Shown here one piece after another: positions 44,901 through 51,100 of a stretch of 64,000 bases of DNA; position 1 is the first letter of the stretch; each line of letters opens with the position of its first letter. The notes under the pieces are model-generated. The model was given only the letters and a program-made list of their open reading frames with translations, made no database searches and was not told the DNA's origin. A program made the translations under genes and the position numbers. The stretch lies in contig JBKAGT010000001.1 in the NCBI GenBank assembly GCA_046290495.1, positions 62,001 through 126,000 on the forward strand. Reading direction: 5' to 3'. Source of the stretch: PGYR01 sp046290495. GTDB lineage: Bacteria > Bacteroidota > Ignavibacteria > Kapaibacteriales > UBA2268.

Positions 44901-45720
44901 ACAGCGTCTGTCCACCTGTTATTAGCTGCGAATTGAGTGGCAATGAAACGTTACCAAATTCTACTAATTTTATTATATCATCTTCATAACCCTCATACCC
45001 AACTTTGAACTGGTTGTCATTACCAAATGTTCTGTTAGTATTCCAGTCAGTGCTTAATTTTAACTTATCACCTATACCACCACTAACATTCACTCTGATA
45101 TCTTGCGAGAAAATCGGTGTAGATTGAGTTTGACCAAATGCCGAAACAGTACCTAAGTTTTGCGAATCCCATCGCCAACCTAATCTCAGGTTTACTTCAC
45201 CATTCACATTGATATTGATTTGTGGTTTACCGAATATACCCATCAGTGGGTTTGGAGGAATAGGAATAGATATCCCAGTTGCGTCGGCCATTAGTCTAGC
45301 CAGATCACGACTCGAGAGTGCTTTCTTAATATCATAGTCAGTAAGTAACGAGTCCCAGATTTGATACGAAATCATATTTTTTCTGAAATTCAGATACTCA
45401 TCTAAGGTCATATCGATGCCTGAGCTCAGCTCAAAATCATCAACCCTTTCTGTCGCTAATACTCTTTCACCAGTGGAATCAATTTCACTCTCGTAGCTAT
45501 ATCCATCTAAAGTGTCGGCATCACCAAACACATCTTGCCCATACTTCTGACGATAGTACCCTTGGTAATCGAAGAAGGGGCTTGAGTAATCTTCAGTTGA
45601 GTCTTTTTCGAAAATGCTTTCGTTTATTTCCAAACTCTCATAGTCCTGCGACTTCGAAGTTGAAAAACTCAACCCAAATGCAATGATTACTAAGATATAT
45701 ATACGAACTCTATTGGACAT
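38983..45720 (-). CDS. sprA: Type IX secretion outer-membrane translocon protein SprA
   Basis: A 2245-aa protein, near the 2300-2500 aa usual for SprA/Sov. It has a signal peptide (to about S24) and the typical early regions: L-R-L-G-W-R-W-D-S-Q, then long beta-strand modules with N-L-R-Q-D-R-K-Y-A-V-S-Y, V-F-L-D-G-R-Q-L and F-S-G-T-L-T-L. A middle carbohydrate-like domain (A-Y-I-K-V-A-D-W-K-L-V-G) and a C-terminal barrel ending G-L-D-L-R-I-S-L-A-G-G-R follow. SprA forms the giant 36-strand barrel through which T9SS cargo leaves; cargo in this window includes the proteins at 10650, 25107 and 34098. It is a single-gene unit. Confidence 0.95.
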   Translation of the reverse strand: MSNRVRIYILVIIAFGLSFSTSKSQDYESLEINESIFEKDSTEDYSSPFFDYQGYYRQKYGQDVFGDADTLDGYSYESEIDSTGERVLATERVDDFELSSGIDMTLDEYLNFRKNMISYQIWDSLLTDYDIKKALSSRDLARLMADATGISIPIPPNPLMGIFGKPQININVNGEVNLRLGWRWDSQNLGTVSAFGQTQSTPIFSQDIRVNVSGGIGDKLKLSTDWNTNRTFGNDNQFKVGYEGYEDDIIKLVEFGNVSLPLNSQLITGGQTLFGVRSDYQFGPLYLKTIFAQRRGERNFVDVRGGNNKEPFQIRPPDFAQNHFFLDNDYKAVYKDYWKSPKPVIPQSANFTRVKDIEVWESTNTVTSPQVSEVIAYATLPPEDDPLDFVNNAALSNPNVAIQAGSVERGRFQKLDTNQYIVDRNLGTLTIRNLRQDRKYAVSYITEGPTPAAEDDLYHGTFSNSVDVKDTLILKLVSVPNLQPGFDTLWSRQMKNIYSLGRSNLNLDETTISIWYLNQDNDSVDVLPNSPDKLVTIFGVDRTNTSGAAQSDGEFDKTAGSPFFNQQTGEIIFPSIEPFREGLIDYFAAQGTPALADQYIFPDIYDTVRVVAERNTARNRFIIGGEITGSSNGKISLGAFNLSPGSVRVFLDGRQLREFQDYVVDYFSGTLTLRNASATAPGANLKVEYEQQDLLQIATKTLAGVRGDYLLMDKRRATATLGFTFMHYNIAAINDRVQLGNEPISNTIFGLDGNLQWDTPWLTKALDFLPFYETKAESNITVGGEMAIIFPTPNKKESTIASDNGEAAVDIDNFEGGERSISLGLNPSQWQFSSPPLDSSIAETPQDRNLYRGRLSWFKYFIPRVPVRDVYPDQQTTVGNRNIAPMELAYEPYFRGIYNRNAEYLDSLNPEYDPGNTFLDRNGNRQRVWAGMQRLLSSFNTNFDTENIEYLELMLQIDQKGDFSTEMYIDLGQISEDIIANSTLDTEDGITEDNPLPNNRIDEGEDVGIDALADEEEQEDYPFPLNLEDDPARDNYFFNFGEDDGQRTADDFLSYNNFEGNASQSELGQFPDKEILNDNNGQTITLDNSYFRYKIDIANLDPNTNPQIVGGNQDAGWFQFRIPIRRPSGRVGNPLFSNVQYIRVSFKGGPAYIKVADWKLVGSQWQRISNFLDVPENDSVMSLSFVNRFENKGAPDFYTMPPGVRPPRQLNSPNNEDLELNEQSIALTVDNLGYGEERMATRVFRSMDLFYYKKLKFFYHGDGSMPGEAIPGVTPKGYAFIRFGTDSSNYYEYRKPITRGWTDVQINLEELTAIKQIRDTSLKRDRQEFAVPGDPTAIFAVKGSPVVTRVSFIGLGIANPEERYPNDLTTTVWFNELRLTKPEASSDIAAIASSSVKLADLGTIDASFRTQEPNFHRLEERFGNRMQTTEFTVNMQGQLNKFMPESFKGVNLPISYTHTEKVETPEFQANNDVNLDVAANLAKERALDNGATEDEAQEVADALVKRSQTLVVQDSWGMNGVKLGLPVNHWTVNETLNKLVLGYNYTQEYQRTPVYEQRFNWEWRADLQYTNRIPELLSVQPLTWVDSVPVLDTYSEVKYNFLPNAIGFGLNVSRQRRTEQSRFLDFASPVVRDFVANRTANFSWKFVEGGFLNPLLDYNFATRSSLVRYETGPDGRQRTGSELAKTVLLNDGALINFGDDINHTQNVTVNFTPQLPNIANINKYFKITGQYVVDYQWTNPLHPDPTLVDVAKEANYNSTTRFTGTIGLEQLGNSWFGTGGKTSLTRQIPKDTNKTFWDYLGSTFKFIFLDFKTVRVGLNQTNSSINPGVYGGTGLTNFWGFGSSSRAQGPSLPYQLGLVSSPHGGFKTTSSSAFPFIGFEAFDGLRPPNAILQDNFTQATTFDIATSRPLWKGAELDLKWNSTVSYNRNETVLTDNDGVPTYTNVIALKSFNRSYMSFPTIFGFNPFGNTMDAVVEEYNARAAAIENSGISELEQNRAKQRALSESFFEELEAFSFTSGAARKFLPAPNYGITWEGLEEWGIWSDYVKKVRFEHRYQAMYDEAIKITDKGEAYENQMVQYGFQPLLGVTWTFDEEKLDGQLTANLRWNSTSNFNLNSSSRSIIEKTSTNEISAQANYTMKSLEWEFLGLSLQNNIEYSFLFSIKDNARATFDVSDEASLNENEGRELQGDTQITIEPRIRYSLSNRVTASFFFRYDATITAGAANPGFSTTQVGLDLRISLAGGR

Positions 45721-46006
45721 TCTGCCACTATTTATGAGGTATTCTAATTATATACAAAATGCGTACCATACTGATATAATCAATAAAAAATGGTCAATTG
45801 TAACTAAGTAGCAGTTTTCTATAGGCATATGTAAATTTGATGTTGAAAAAAATATTTTAATTGTACGATTTCAAAACTTTCAAGTTACTTATAAACATTG
45901 AATAGATAAAATAATCACATAAAGATGAAAAAAATAATCTACTTACCTAATCGTTTGTAATAGTAACAAGACGGTATTTTTAATAATTAAACAGATAAAA
46001 AAAGTA

Positions 46007-46477
46007 ATGAAAAATTCAATAGGATTAGATTCAGAAAAAATAAAAGAATTAACAGAAAAATTAAATGACTTATTAGCTAACTATCAACTATACTATCAAA
46101 ACTTAAGAGGGTTTCACTGGAACCTAAAGGGAAATGATTTTTTCACTCTTCACGTAAAGTTTGAAGAACTTTATAATGCTGCTCAAGAATCAATAGACGA
46201 AATTGCTGAGCGAATTGTTACATTGGAATCTGTACCATTGCATACATATAGCGATTATGTTGCAAAATCAGACATCAAAGAGCACAAAAATGTAACTACA
46301 TCAGCTGACTCAGTGAATAAAGTAGTTGAGAATTTATCCATACTGATTAATAAAGAGAGAGAAGCTTTGGAAGTAGCTGATAGCGCTGGAGACGAAAGTA
46401 CAGTAGATATGATGACAGAGCTAATAAGATTCCAAGAAAAGACAATGTGGATGCTAAATTCATTCAATCATAAGTAG
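46007..46477 (+). CDS. dps: Dps, DNA-binding ferritin-like stress protein
   Basis: A 156-aa Dps. The inter-subunit ferroxidase ligands are H37, H49, D64 and E68 (G-F-H-W-N-L, T-L-H-V-K-F, I-D-E-I-A-E-R), with the same spacing as H31/H43/D58/E62 of Listeria Dps. It stores iron and protects DNA from peroxide. Its last codons (F-N-H-K-stop) form the left attachment site of the element at 46456-58432. Integration has moved its probable terminator to 58460-58495 and changed its stop from TAA to TAG. Confidence 0.95.
   Translation: MKNSIGLDSEKIKELTEKLNDLLANYQLYYQNLRGFHWNLKGNDFFTLHVKFEELYNAAQESIDEIAERIVTLESVPLHTYSDYVAKSDIKEHKNVTTSADSVNKVVENLSILINKEREALEVADSAGDESTVDMMTELIRFQEKTMWMLNSFNHK
46456..46476 (+). 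other. attL (21-bp core)
   Basis: Identical to 58412-58432 over 21 bp; the flanking bases differ on both sides. It covers the last seven codons of dps (N-S-F-N-H-K plus the first two bases of the stop). The integrase gene starts 173 bp inside. Confidence 0.85.
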
Positions 46478-46649
46478 CGATTCACAACCTTTATATTTTT
46501 AATTCACTTTATAAGTGTTTTATTTGTAAAAAGTTATTCCAACTATGCGGTTCTTATATTTGTATTAGTTTTTAACTATGTTTTAAAGATTAGAACAAAA
46601 TTGCAAGTAATTTTGTTAGTAAAAATCAATAAACATAGGAGCGTTTGAT

Positions 46650-47954
46650 ATGCCGAAAATATCAGTAAGGTTTTATTTATCGCAGAAATATAAACCTAGT
46701 ACAAATATAATGACAACCGTAAATTATAACAAGACCAGAGTTATAGTATCTACAGGATTAACAATAGAAACTAAATATTGGAATCCTAAAACCCAAAGAA
46801 TTAAAAGCAGTTCCCCCCTTGCAATCCATCAAAATAAGCTACTTGAAAATTTCGCAAACAATGTAATTAATTCAGTATATGAAAAAATAGCTTCTGATGG
46901 TGATGTTACCAAATATGATTTGAAGCAAATAACAGCAATACATTCCAAATCTGATAATAATAGAGTTAATAGAAATGGATTGACCTTAATCAATGCTATA
47001 AATGAATGTATAAAGCATAAACGAAAAGATGGAATAAGAGAATCCACTCTTAAAAACTACAGGACATTAAGAGAAGCAATCCATGATTACGAACTAGCAC
47101 GTAAAACAACCCTGCTAGTAAAAAATATCAGTTATGGAATGGTAAATGATATTATAAAAAACTTCCTTATTAATGAAAGAGGTTTAAGTGATAATGCTGC
47201 TTATAGCTATTTCACACAACTAAAAGCCGTTTTCAATTTCCTTAGAATCCATAAAGAAATACAAATAACTGAAGGAATCAAAAAGTTAAAAATCAAAACT
47301 CATAAATCGAAAGAGTTTACTATTAATGAAAATGAATTTTCAATGTTAATGGATTATGTTCCTGCAGATGAAGATATTTTCAATTATAAGTTCAAACTAC
47401 TAGTAAGAGATAGATTTTTAATTAGTGTTCTAACAGGATTAAGGTTTTCAGATTTGAATCAAATAAACGGCTCTAATCAAATTGAAGTTGATTCAGATGG
47501 TAACAAGTGGATTAATTTCTACGATACTAAAACTGGTGCTGAAAATAGCATATTGCTAGATGAAACTATAGATTCTATATTGGAACGCAATAATTACAAC
47601 CTATTTGAAGAAAAAAGAAAAGTCGCTTACCAACATAACAAGGCAATTAAACAAGTTTTTGAAGAAGCAGGTATTAACAGACCATTCAAACGTACAAAGA
47701 AAATTAATGGTGTTAAAACCGAAATAACAGAACCAGCTTATATTTTTGCTTCTACTCATGCAGGTAGAAGAAGTACTGTTACTTTTTTACGTGATTGGGA
47801 TGTTTCTGATTCAAAAATCATGCTAATAACGAACCATCAAAAACATAAAAGTATAGTTGGTAGATACGACAACAACGACCAGAAAAAAGCACGGTTGGAA
47901 ATATCAGAATTATTTGCAGAAAAGTTAGGATTGCGAAAGAAACAAGCTTCATAA
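46650..47954 (+). CDS. int: Tyrosine-family integrase
   Basis: A 434-aa integrase of the Bacteroidota tyrosine-recombinase type: N-terminal arm-binding domain (about 1-100; W-N-P-K-T-Q-R), SAM-like core-binding domain (about 100-215) and C-terminal catalytic domain (about 220-425). Catalytic residues visible are the Arg in T-G-L-R-F-S-D (about 263), the H-x-x-R box in T-H-A-G-R-R (about 369), the second His in N-H-Q-K-H-K (about 395) and the Tyr nucleophile in V-G-R-Y-D (about 405). It lies just inside attL, reading inward. A TATATTTG at 46555-46562 may be its -7 box. Confidence 0.92.
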   Translation: MPKISVRFYLSQKYKPSTNIMTTVNYNKTRVIVSTGLTIETKYWNPKTQRIKSSSPLAIHQNKLLENFANNVINSVYEKIASDGDVTKYDLKQITAIHSKSDNNRVNRNGLTLINAINECIKHKRKDGIRESTLKNYRTLREAIHDYELARKTTLLVKNISYGMVNDIIKNFLINERGLSDNAAYSYFTQLKAVFNFLRIHKEIQITEGIKKLKIKTHKSKEFTINENEFSMLMDYVPADEDIFNYKFKLLVRDRFLISVLTGLRFSDLNQINGSNQIEVDSDGNKWINFYDTKTGAENSILLDETIDSILERNNYNLFEEKRKVAYQHNKAIKQVFEEAGINRPFKRTKKINGVKTEITEPAYIFASTHAGRRSTVTFLRDWDVSDSKIMLITNHQKHKSIVGRYDNNDQKKARLEISELFAEKLGLRKKQAS

Positions 47955-47962
47955 TTCAATTC

Positions 47963-47988
47963 TAAGGGGGTTTTATTAGCCCCCTTAT
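47963..47988. terminator. Hairpin between convergent integrase and repressor genes
   Basis: TAAGGGGG (47963-47970) pairs with CCCCCTTA (47980-47987), 9-base loop. There is no long T-run on either side, so termination strength is uncertain. Confidence 0.5.
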
Positions 47989-47994
47989 ATATTA

Positions 47995-48804
47995 CTAGTC
48001 TTCTATTTTGAAATCAATCAATTGTTCAACTATTCTTAACTCATCATCAGCAAAGTATTTTTTTTCTATAAGTTTAGCAATTGGCAATGTACAATTTTCT
48101 ATTAGTAACTTTGTAAACTTACCAAATTCTTGCACCTCTTTTTCACCTGCTTTTTCTTTATGGATGTTTATTTGGCAAGCTTTATGTTTGAACCTATAAA
48201 GTGAGCTTAATTTTAAAAAATGTATGTAACTTTCAAATCTTTTTCTAGGTATTCCAATAGTTACAGTTAATAACTCATCAATATTTGCATTTCTTTTTTC
48301 TTTAATATTACAAGCAACATTTCCGATATACTCAGTAAAGTAACGAAATTGTGATACCTTTTGAAATGGAATATCTCCACTATTAAATATTAATGACAAG
48401 CTCCAAAATTCGAAAAATTCAAAAAGAGGCATATTATTGAGCAGAAATATTGAATTTACTTTCAATTGATAACTAGAAGATTTAACCTCATCTTTAAGTT
48501 GTTCAAAATTTAAATCCGTTGGCAGGCTTATTGAATCTAGAGTTACTTCAAACTCTTTACCTTCAAATACATATTTATTTGAATGTTTGTATAGAGGATT
48601 CTCATCTTTTCCTTCAAACCAGAATTTATTAAAACCTACATCTATTAATTTACTAATAAACTTAGAACTCAAATTCTCACGTTGCCCAAAAACATTAGAC
48701 AAATAAGCTCTTGAATAACCAAGTTCTTTTGACGCCTTGGTAATAGTGCCATACTTCTGCTTAAGTATTTTTTTAATAGTATTTAGTTTTTGTTGTTCAG
48801 TCAT
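47995..48804 (-). CDS. HTH transcriptional regulator, probable element repressor
   Basis: A 269-aa protein. An N-terminal helix-turn-helix (about residues 15-40: I-T-K-A-S-K-E-L-G-Y-S-R-A-Y-L-S-N-V-F-G) resembles phage CI/XRE-type domains; the rest (about 70-269) is helical and unfamiliar, with no S24 protease residues seen. The gene points away from the excisionase and replication genes across a 281-bp intergenic region, the classic layout of a repressor of lysogeny. Derepression mechanism cannot be read; lack of an autocleavage domain may mean control by an antirepressor. Confidence 0.75.
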   Translation of the reverse strand: MTEQQKLNTIKKILKQKYGTITKASKELGYSRAYLSNVFGQRENLSSKFISKLIDVGFNKFWFEGKDENPLYKHSNKYVFEGKEFEVTLDSISLPTDLNFEQLKDEVKSSSYQLKVNSIFLLNNMPLFEFFEFWSLSLIFNSGDIPFQKVSQFRYFTEYIGNVACNIKEKRNANIDELLTVTIGIPRKRFESYIHFLKLSSLYRFKHKACQINIHKEKAGEKEVQEFGKFTKLLIENCTLPIAKLIEKKYFADDELRIVEQLIDFKIED

Positions 48805-48880
48805 GCCTTAAAATTAAGAAATATATCCCAAATCATAGGTTTTTAAATTACAAGATAAAACATAAAATTAAAATGTTAAC

Positions 48881-49012
48881 AACCTAACAATCAAGAATGC
48901 CTTCTATTTTGCTGGCATATAGCTATTTAGAGCAATAAGCAGGTTAAACAGTTTAAATATATTTGTTAGCAAGTCTGTTTGCATATCAAAATATAATTTA
49001 TTATGTTAGGTT
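48881..49012. promoter_or_regulatory. Divergent control region with repeated GTTAG half-sites
   Basis: Between the repressor (start 48804) and the first rightward gene (49086). AACCTAAC (48881-48888) and GTTAGGTT (49005-49012) are exact inverted copies; a further TTGTTAG (48963-48969) matches CTAACAA (48884-48890). These are candidate repressor operators. The region is very AT-rich and must also carry the promoters for both directions. Confidence 0.4.
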
Positions 49013-49085
49013 TATATCAAAAACAAAACAAAAAAAGTTATGTTTTTTATTGTGATTATTGTTACATTATTATGGAGGTTTAGAG

Positions 49086-49283
49086 ATGGAAAGACAAATC
49101 CACTATTCCAGAAAAGAGGCAGCAGAATATTTAAGGGTAAGTTATGCCCAAATCAACAACTTGATTGATGAATACGGTTTGAGGTATTACTTAGTAGGCA
49201 AAAAGAAGATTTTCGACAAACAAGTGCTAGATACTTTTTTAAAACGAAATGAAATCAATTCAAATAAAGAGGCAATAACATGA
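49086..49283 (+). CDS. Excisionase/AlpA-like HTH protein
   Basis: A 65-aa protein, start at 49086 because GGAGG lies 7 bp before it (an upstream TTG at 49059 would place the SD inside the gene). Winged-helix excisionase-like sequence: Y-S-R-K-E-A-A-E-Y-L-R-V-S-Y-A-Q-I-N-N-L-I, followed by Y-L-V-G-K-K-K-I-F. Likely regulates excision or early transcription. It overlaps the next gene by 4 bp. Confidence 0.75.
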   Translation: MERQIHYSRKEAAEYLRVSYAQINNLIDEYGLRYYLVGKKKIFDKQVLDTFLKRNEINSNKEAIT

Positions 49284-49582
49284 ACAACACTATAACAATT
49301 AACCTTAGTAATGAAGACAAGGATTCTATAATTGAAGGCGTATTCAATAGAGTATCTGAATTATTGAAGAAACAAAACCCAGCACCACCAACCGATTTAG
49401 ATGGAGAGGAACTTAAAACAAGGGAGGAAGTAATGAAATTTCTAAATATTTCAAGTTCTACTTTGTGGCACTTAGTTAAGGATGGAAAGCTTAACCAAAT
49501 CAAATATGGTGGGCGTGTAGCATTTAGAAAAAAAGAGCTTCAAAGATTTATAGAAGCTAGTACTGTAAATAACGTGCAATAA
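49280..49582 (+). CDS. Excisionase-family HTH protein
   Basis: A 100-aa protein with an MerR/excisionase-type HTH_17 domain in its second half (about residues 48-95: K-T-R-E-E-V-M-K-F-L-N-I-S-S-S-T-L-W-H-L-V-K-D-G-K-L, then K-Y-G-G-R-V-A-F-R-K-K-E-L). The N-terminal 45 residues are acidic. Co-translated with the upstream HTH gene. Tandem paired excisionase-like genes occur in integrative elements of Bacteroidota; which one assists excision is unknown. Confidence 0.78.
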   Translation: MNNTITINLSNEDKDSIIEGVFNRVSELLKKQNPAPPTDLDGEELKTREEVMKFLNISSSTLWHLVKDGKLNQIKYGGRVAFRKKELQRFIEASTVNNVQ

Positions 49583-49619
49583 GCACAAATTTTAATAAAC
49601 AATTATAGAGGTAAATACA

Positions 49620-49934
49620 ATGGAACAAGCATTAATCATAGAGCAACAACAAGGTGAGTTTGATGGATTCCCAAAAAATAAACCCCTTGTTGAATCAATA
49701 TCAAAAGAAAGAAATATAGATGAAGCTTACATTGGTGAGTTCATCTATAGAGGTGAGGATTTTCCAGAGCGTGGAATATTTCAGAATGATACCTTGTACT
49801 TAGATATGAGTGCAGGAGAAGTTAAAGACGATTCTATTTACATAAAGGCAGACAATGTTATTTTAGGTAAGGCAATTTACCTGCAAAGGACATTTGAATA
49901 TGAATATGTAGATGGAATAGCAGATGAAGGTTAA
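49620..49934 (+). CDS. Hypothetical protein
   Basis: A 104-aa acidic protein with no membrane segment or recognised domain, preceded by AGAGG about 12 bp before the ATG. Last gene of the early operon, ended by the terminator at 49945-49980. Unknown role; its composition (Glu/Asp-rich, beta-prone) would fit a small DNA-mimic or regulatory protein, but that is a guess. Confidence 0.55.
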   Translation: MEQALIIEQQQGEFDGFPKNKPLVESISKERNIDEAYIGEFIYRGEDFPERGIFQNDTLYLDMSAGEVKDDSIYIKADNVILGKAIYLQRTFEYEYVDGIADEG

Positions 49935-49944
49935 GGAAATAAAA

Positions 49945-49980
49945 AATCCCATTGTTTAAGGGGCAATGGGATTAAATTTT
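49945..49980 (+). terminator. Rho-independent terminator
   Basis: AATCCCATTG (49945-49954) pairs perfectly with CAATGGGATT (49964-49973), loop of 9, then AAATTTTT. It separates the early regulatory genes from the replication genes. Bases 49981-50198 hold no gene; the AT-rich stretch is likely to carry the promoter of the replication operon. Confidence 0.8.
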
Positions 49981-50198
49981 TCAAGGTTGTAACAAGCAAT
50001 ATTAACAGTTCCTTGAGGTGATTCCAACTAAAAGGACATTTTATTAAACAGCCTTTTAAGTTAATGTAAACTACAAAATTTTATAATAAAATGCAAATAA
50101 ACATAGAATAATCTAAAATAGTACAAAATACTAAAAAATTTTGCATAATTATAGAACGGTTTACTTGCTTAGAAGGTTCATTTAAGAGGAAGAAAAAA

Positions 50199-50375
50199 AT
50201 GAATCTATATAAAAAATATATTAAGTATGATAATAATTACTCACTAGAAAATGTAAAGACTCTAGCAGAAGTAGTTAAAGGAATGCCAGAGCTTTCCAAA
50301 TTTTTAGAACAAGATGATGAGCAGAAGAAAATAAAAGCACAATTGGAATTATTCAAATCGGAAGGGGTGGCGTAA
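50199..50375 (+). CDS. Small protein upstream of the replication initiator
   Basis: A 58-aa charged helical protein (begins M-N-L-Y-K-K-Y-I-K-Y-D; ends L-F-K-S-E-G-V-A). AAGAGGAAG lies 8 bp before the ATG, and its stop codon overlaps the initiator's ATG by one base (TAATG), so the two are translationally coupled. Function unknown. Confidence 0.6.
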   Translation: MNLYKKYIKYDNNYSLENVKTLAEVVKGMPELSKFLEQDDEQKKIKAQLELFKSEGVA

Positions 50376-51100
50376 TGAATTACCCTTACTACATTGGTAC
50401 AAATTTCAAGCCCATTGTTGAAATGGATCTAGTGGGGAAAGTTGGAACTGATGAAGTTATTATTTTTGAGTTTATGAAGTTATTCGCTCGAAATGGTAAC
50501 TGTGACAAAATAGAAGAAAATGGAGAGCTGTATTATAAATTTACACACAATTTTATATCAAAGCAGTTACCTATCTTAAATATAAAATCTACAAAAGGTA
50601 TTAAGAAAAAAATAGACAAACTTACTAAAGCAGGATTAATAGAACCTAACAAAAATAACCAGCAAAAAAGGGCATCATATTATAAATTTGGTTCAAGATA
50701 TAATGAATATAAGAGCTACTGCAAAAACAATAAAATGACAACTGAACTCGGAACAAAAGTTCCGACTAACTCGGAACAAAAGTTACCACTAACTAGGAAC
50801 AAAAGTTCCGACAATAATAATAATAAGAATAAGATTAATAATAATAATGACCACTTCGTTAAATTTTGGGATAAGTACCCAAAAAAGGTAGCTAAGAAAA
50901 CAGCAAAATCAATTTTCAATAAGCTAAAAGAAAGTGAGCAACTAGAAGCTATTAAAGGGATATATAAGGTCAAGCAAAAAGACAAGAAATATATTCCGCA
51001 CCCCACTACATATTTAAACCAGGCAAGGTGGGAAGATGAGACAGAAATAGAAGAAAATGAAATTAAAGATTATTATAAAGGAGTGAATATAACATGGTAG
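50375..51100 (+). CDS. O-type replication initiator with an origin inside its gene
   Basis: A 241-aa protein. The N-terminal winged-helix-like part (about 1-120) has K-S-T-K-G-I-K-K-K-I-D-K-L-T-K-A-G-L-I-E. An Asn-rich linker (about 125-160) follows, then a C-terminal segment F-W-D-K-Y-P-K-K-V-A-K-K-T-A ending in H-P-T-T-Y-L-N-Q-A-R-W-E-D, which is common to phage replisome organisers and loads the helicase. The linker DNA carries tandem 23-bp repeats (see 50745-50849). It overlaps the helicase gene by 7 bp. The pairing resembles gene 18 and gene 12 of phage P22. Confidence 0.8.
   Translation: MNYPYYIGTNFKPIVEMDLVGKVGTDEVIIFEFMKLFARNGNCDKIEENGELYYKFTHNFISKQLPILNIKSTKGIKKKIDKLTKAGLIEPNKNNQQKRASYYKFGSRYNEYKSYCKNNKMTTELGTKVPTNSEQKLPLTRNKSSDNNNNKNKINNNNDHFVKFWDKYPKKVAKKTAKSIFNKLKESEQLEAIKGIYKVKQKDKKYIPHPTTYLNQARWEDETEIEENEIKDYYKGVNITW
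50745..50849. repeat. Iteron array and AT-rich tract: candidate replication origin
   Basis: Three tandem 23-bp repeats start at 50745, 50768 and 50791, each with the core ACTMGGAACAAAAGTT containing the palindrome GGAAC-AAAA-GTTCC (one arm decayed in copy 2). Since 23 is not a multiple of 3, the same DNA is read in three frames, so protein constraint cannot explain the conservation. A nearly pure A/T tract (50812-50849, AAT/AAG triplets) follows directly, as in the unwinding element of the lambda origin. Confidence 0.8.

Noticed and set aside
45925..45960. 11-codon frame MKKIIYLPNRL upstream of dps
   Set aside because: Too short and no SD; might be a leader peptide, but nothing (attenuator hairpin, codon bias) supports it.
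46456..46476. tRNA gene as the attachment site
   Set aside because: The repeat is the end of dps; no cloverleaf can be drawn from the flanks.
50799..50850. Simple microsatellite explanation of the AT tract in the initiator gene
   Set aside because: It could be slippage alone, but its exact position after three phased 23-bp iterons fits an unwinding element better, so it was kept with the origin.
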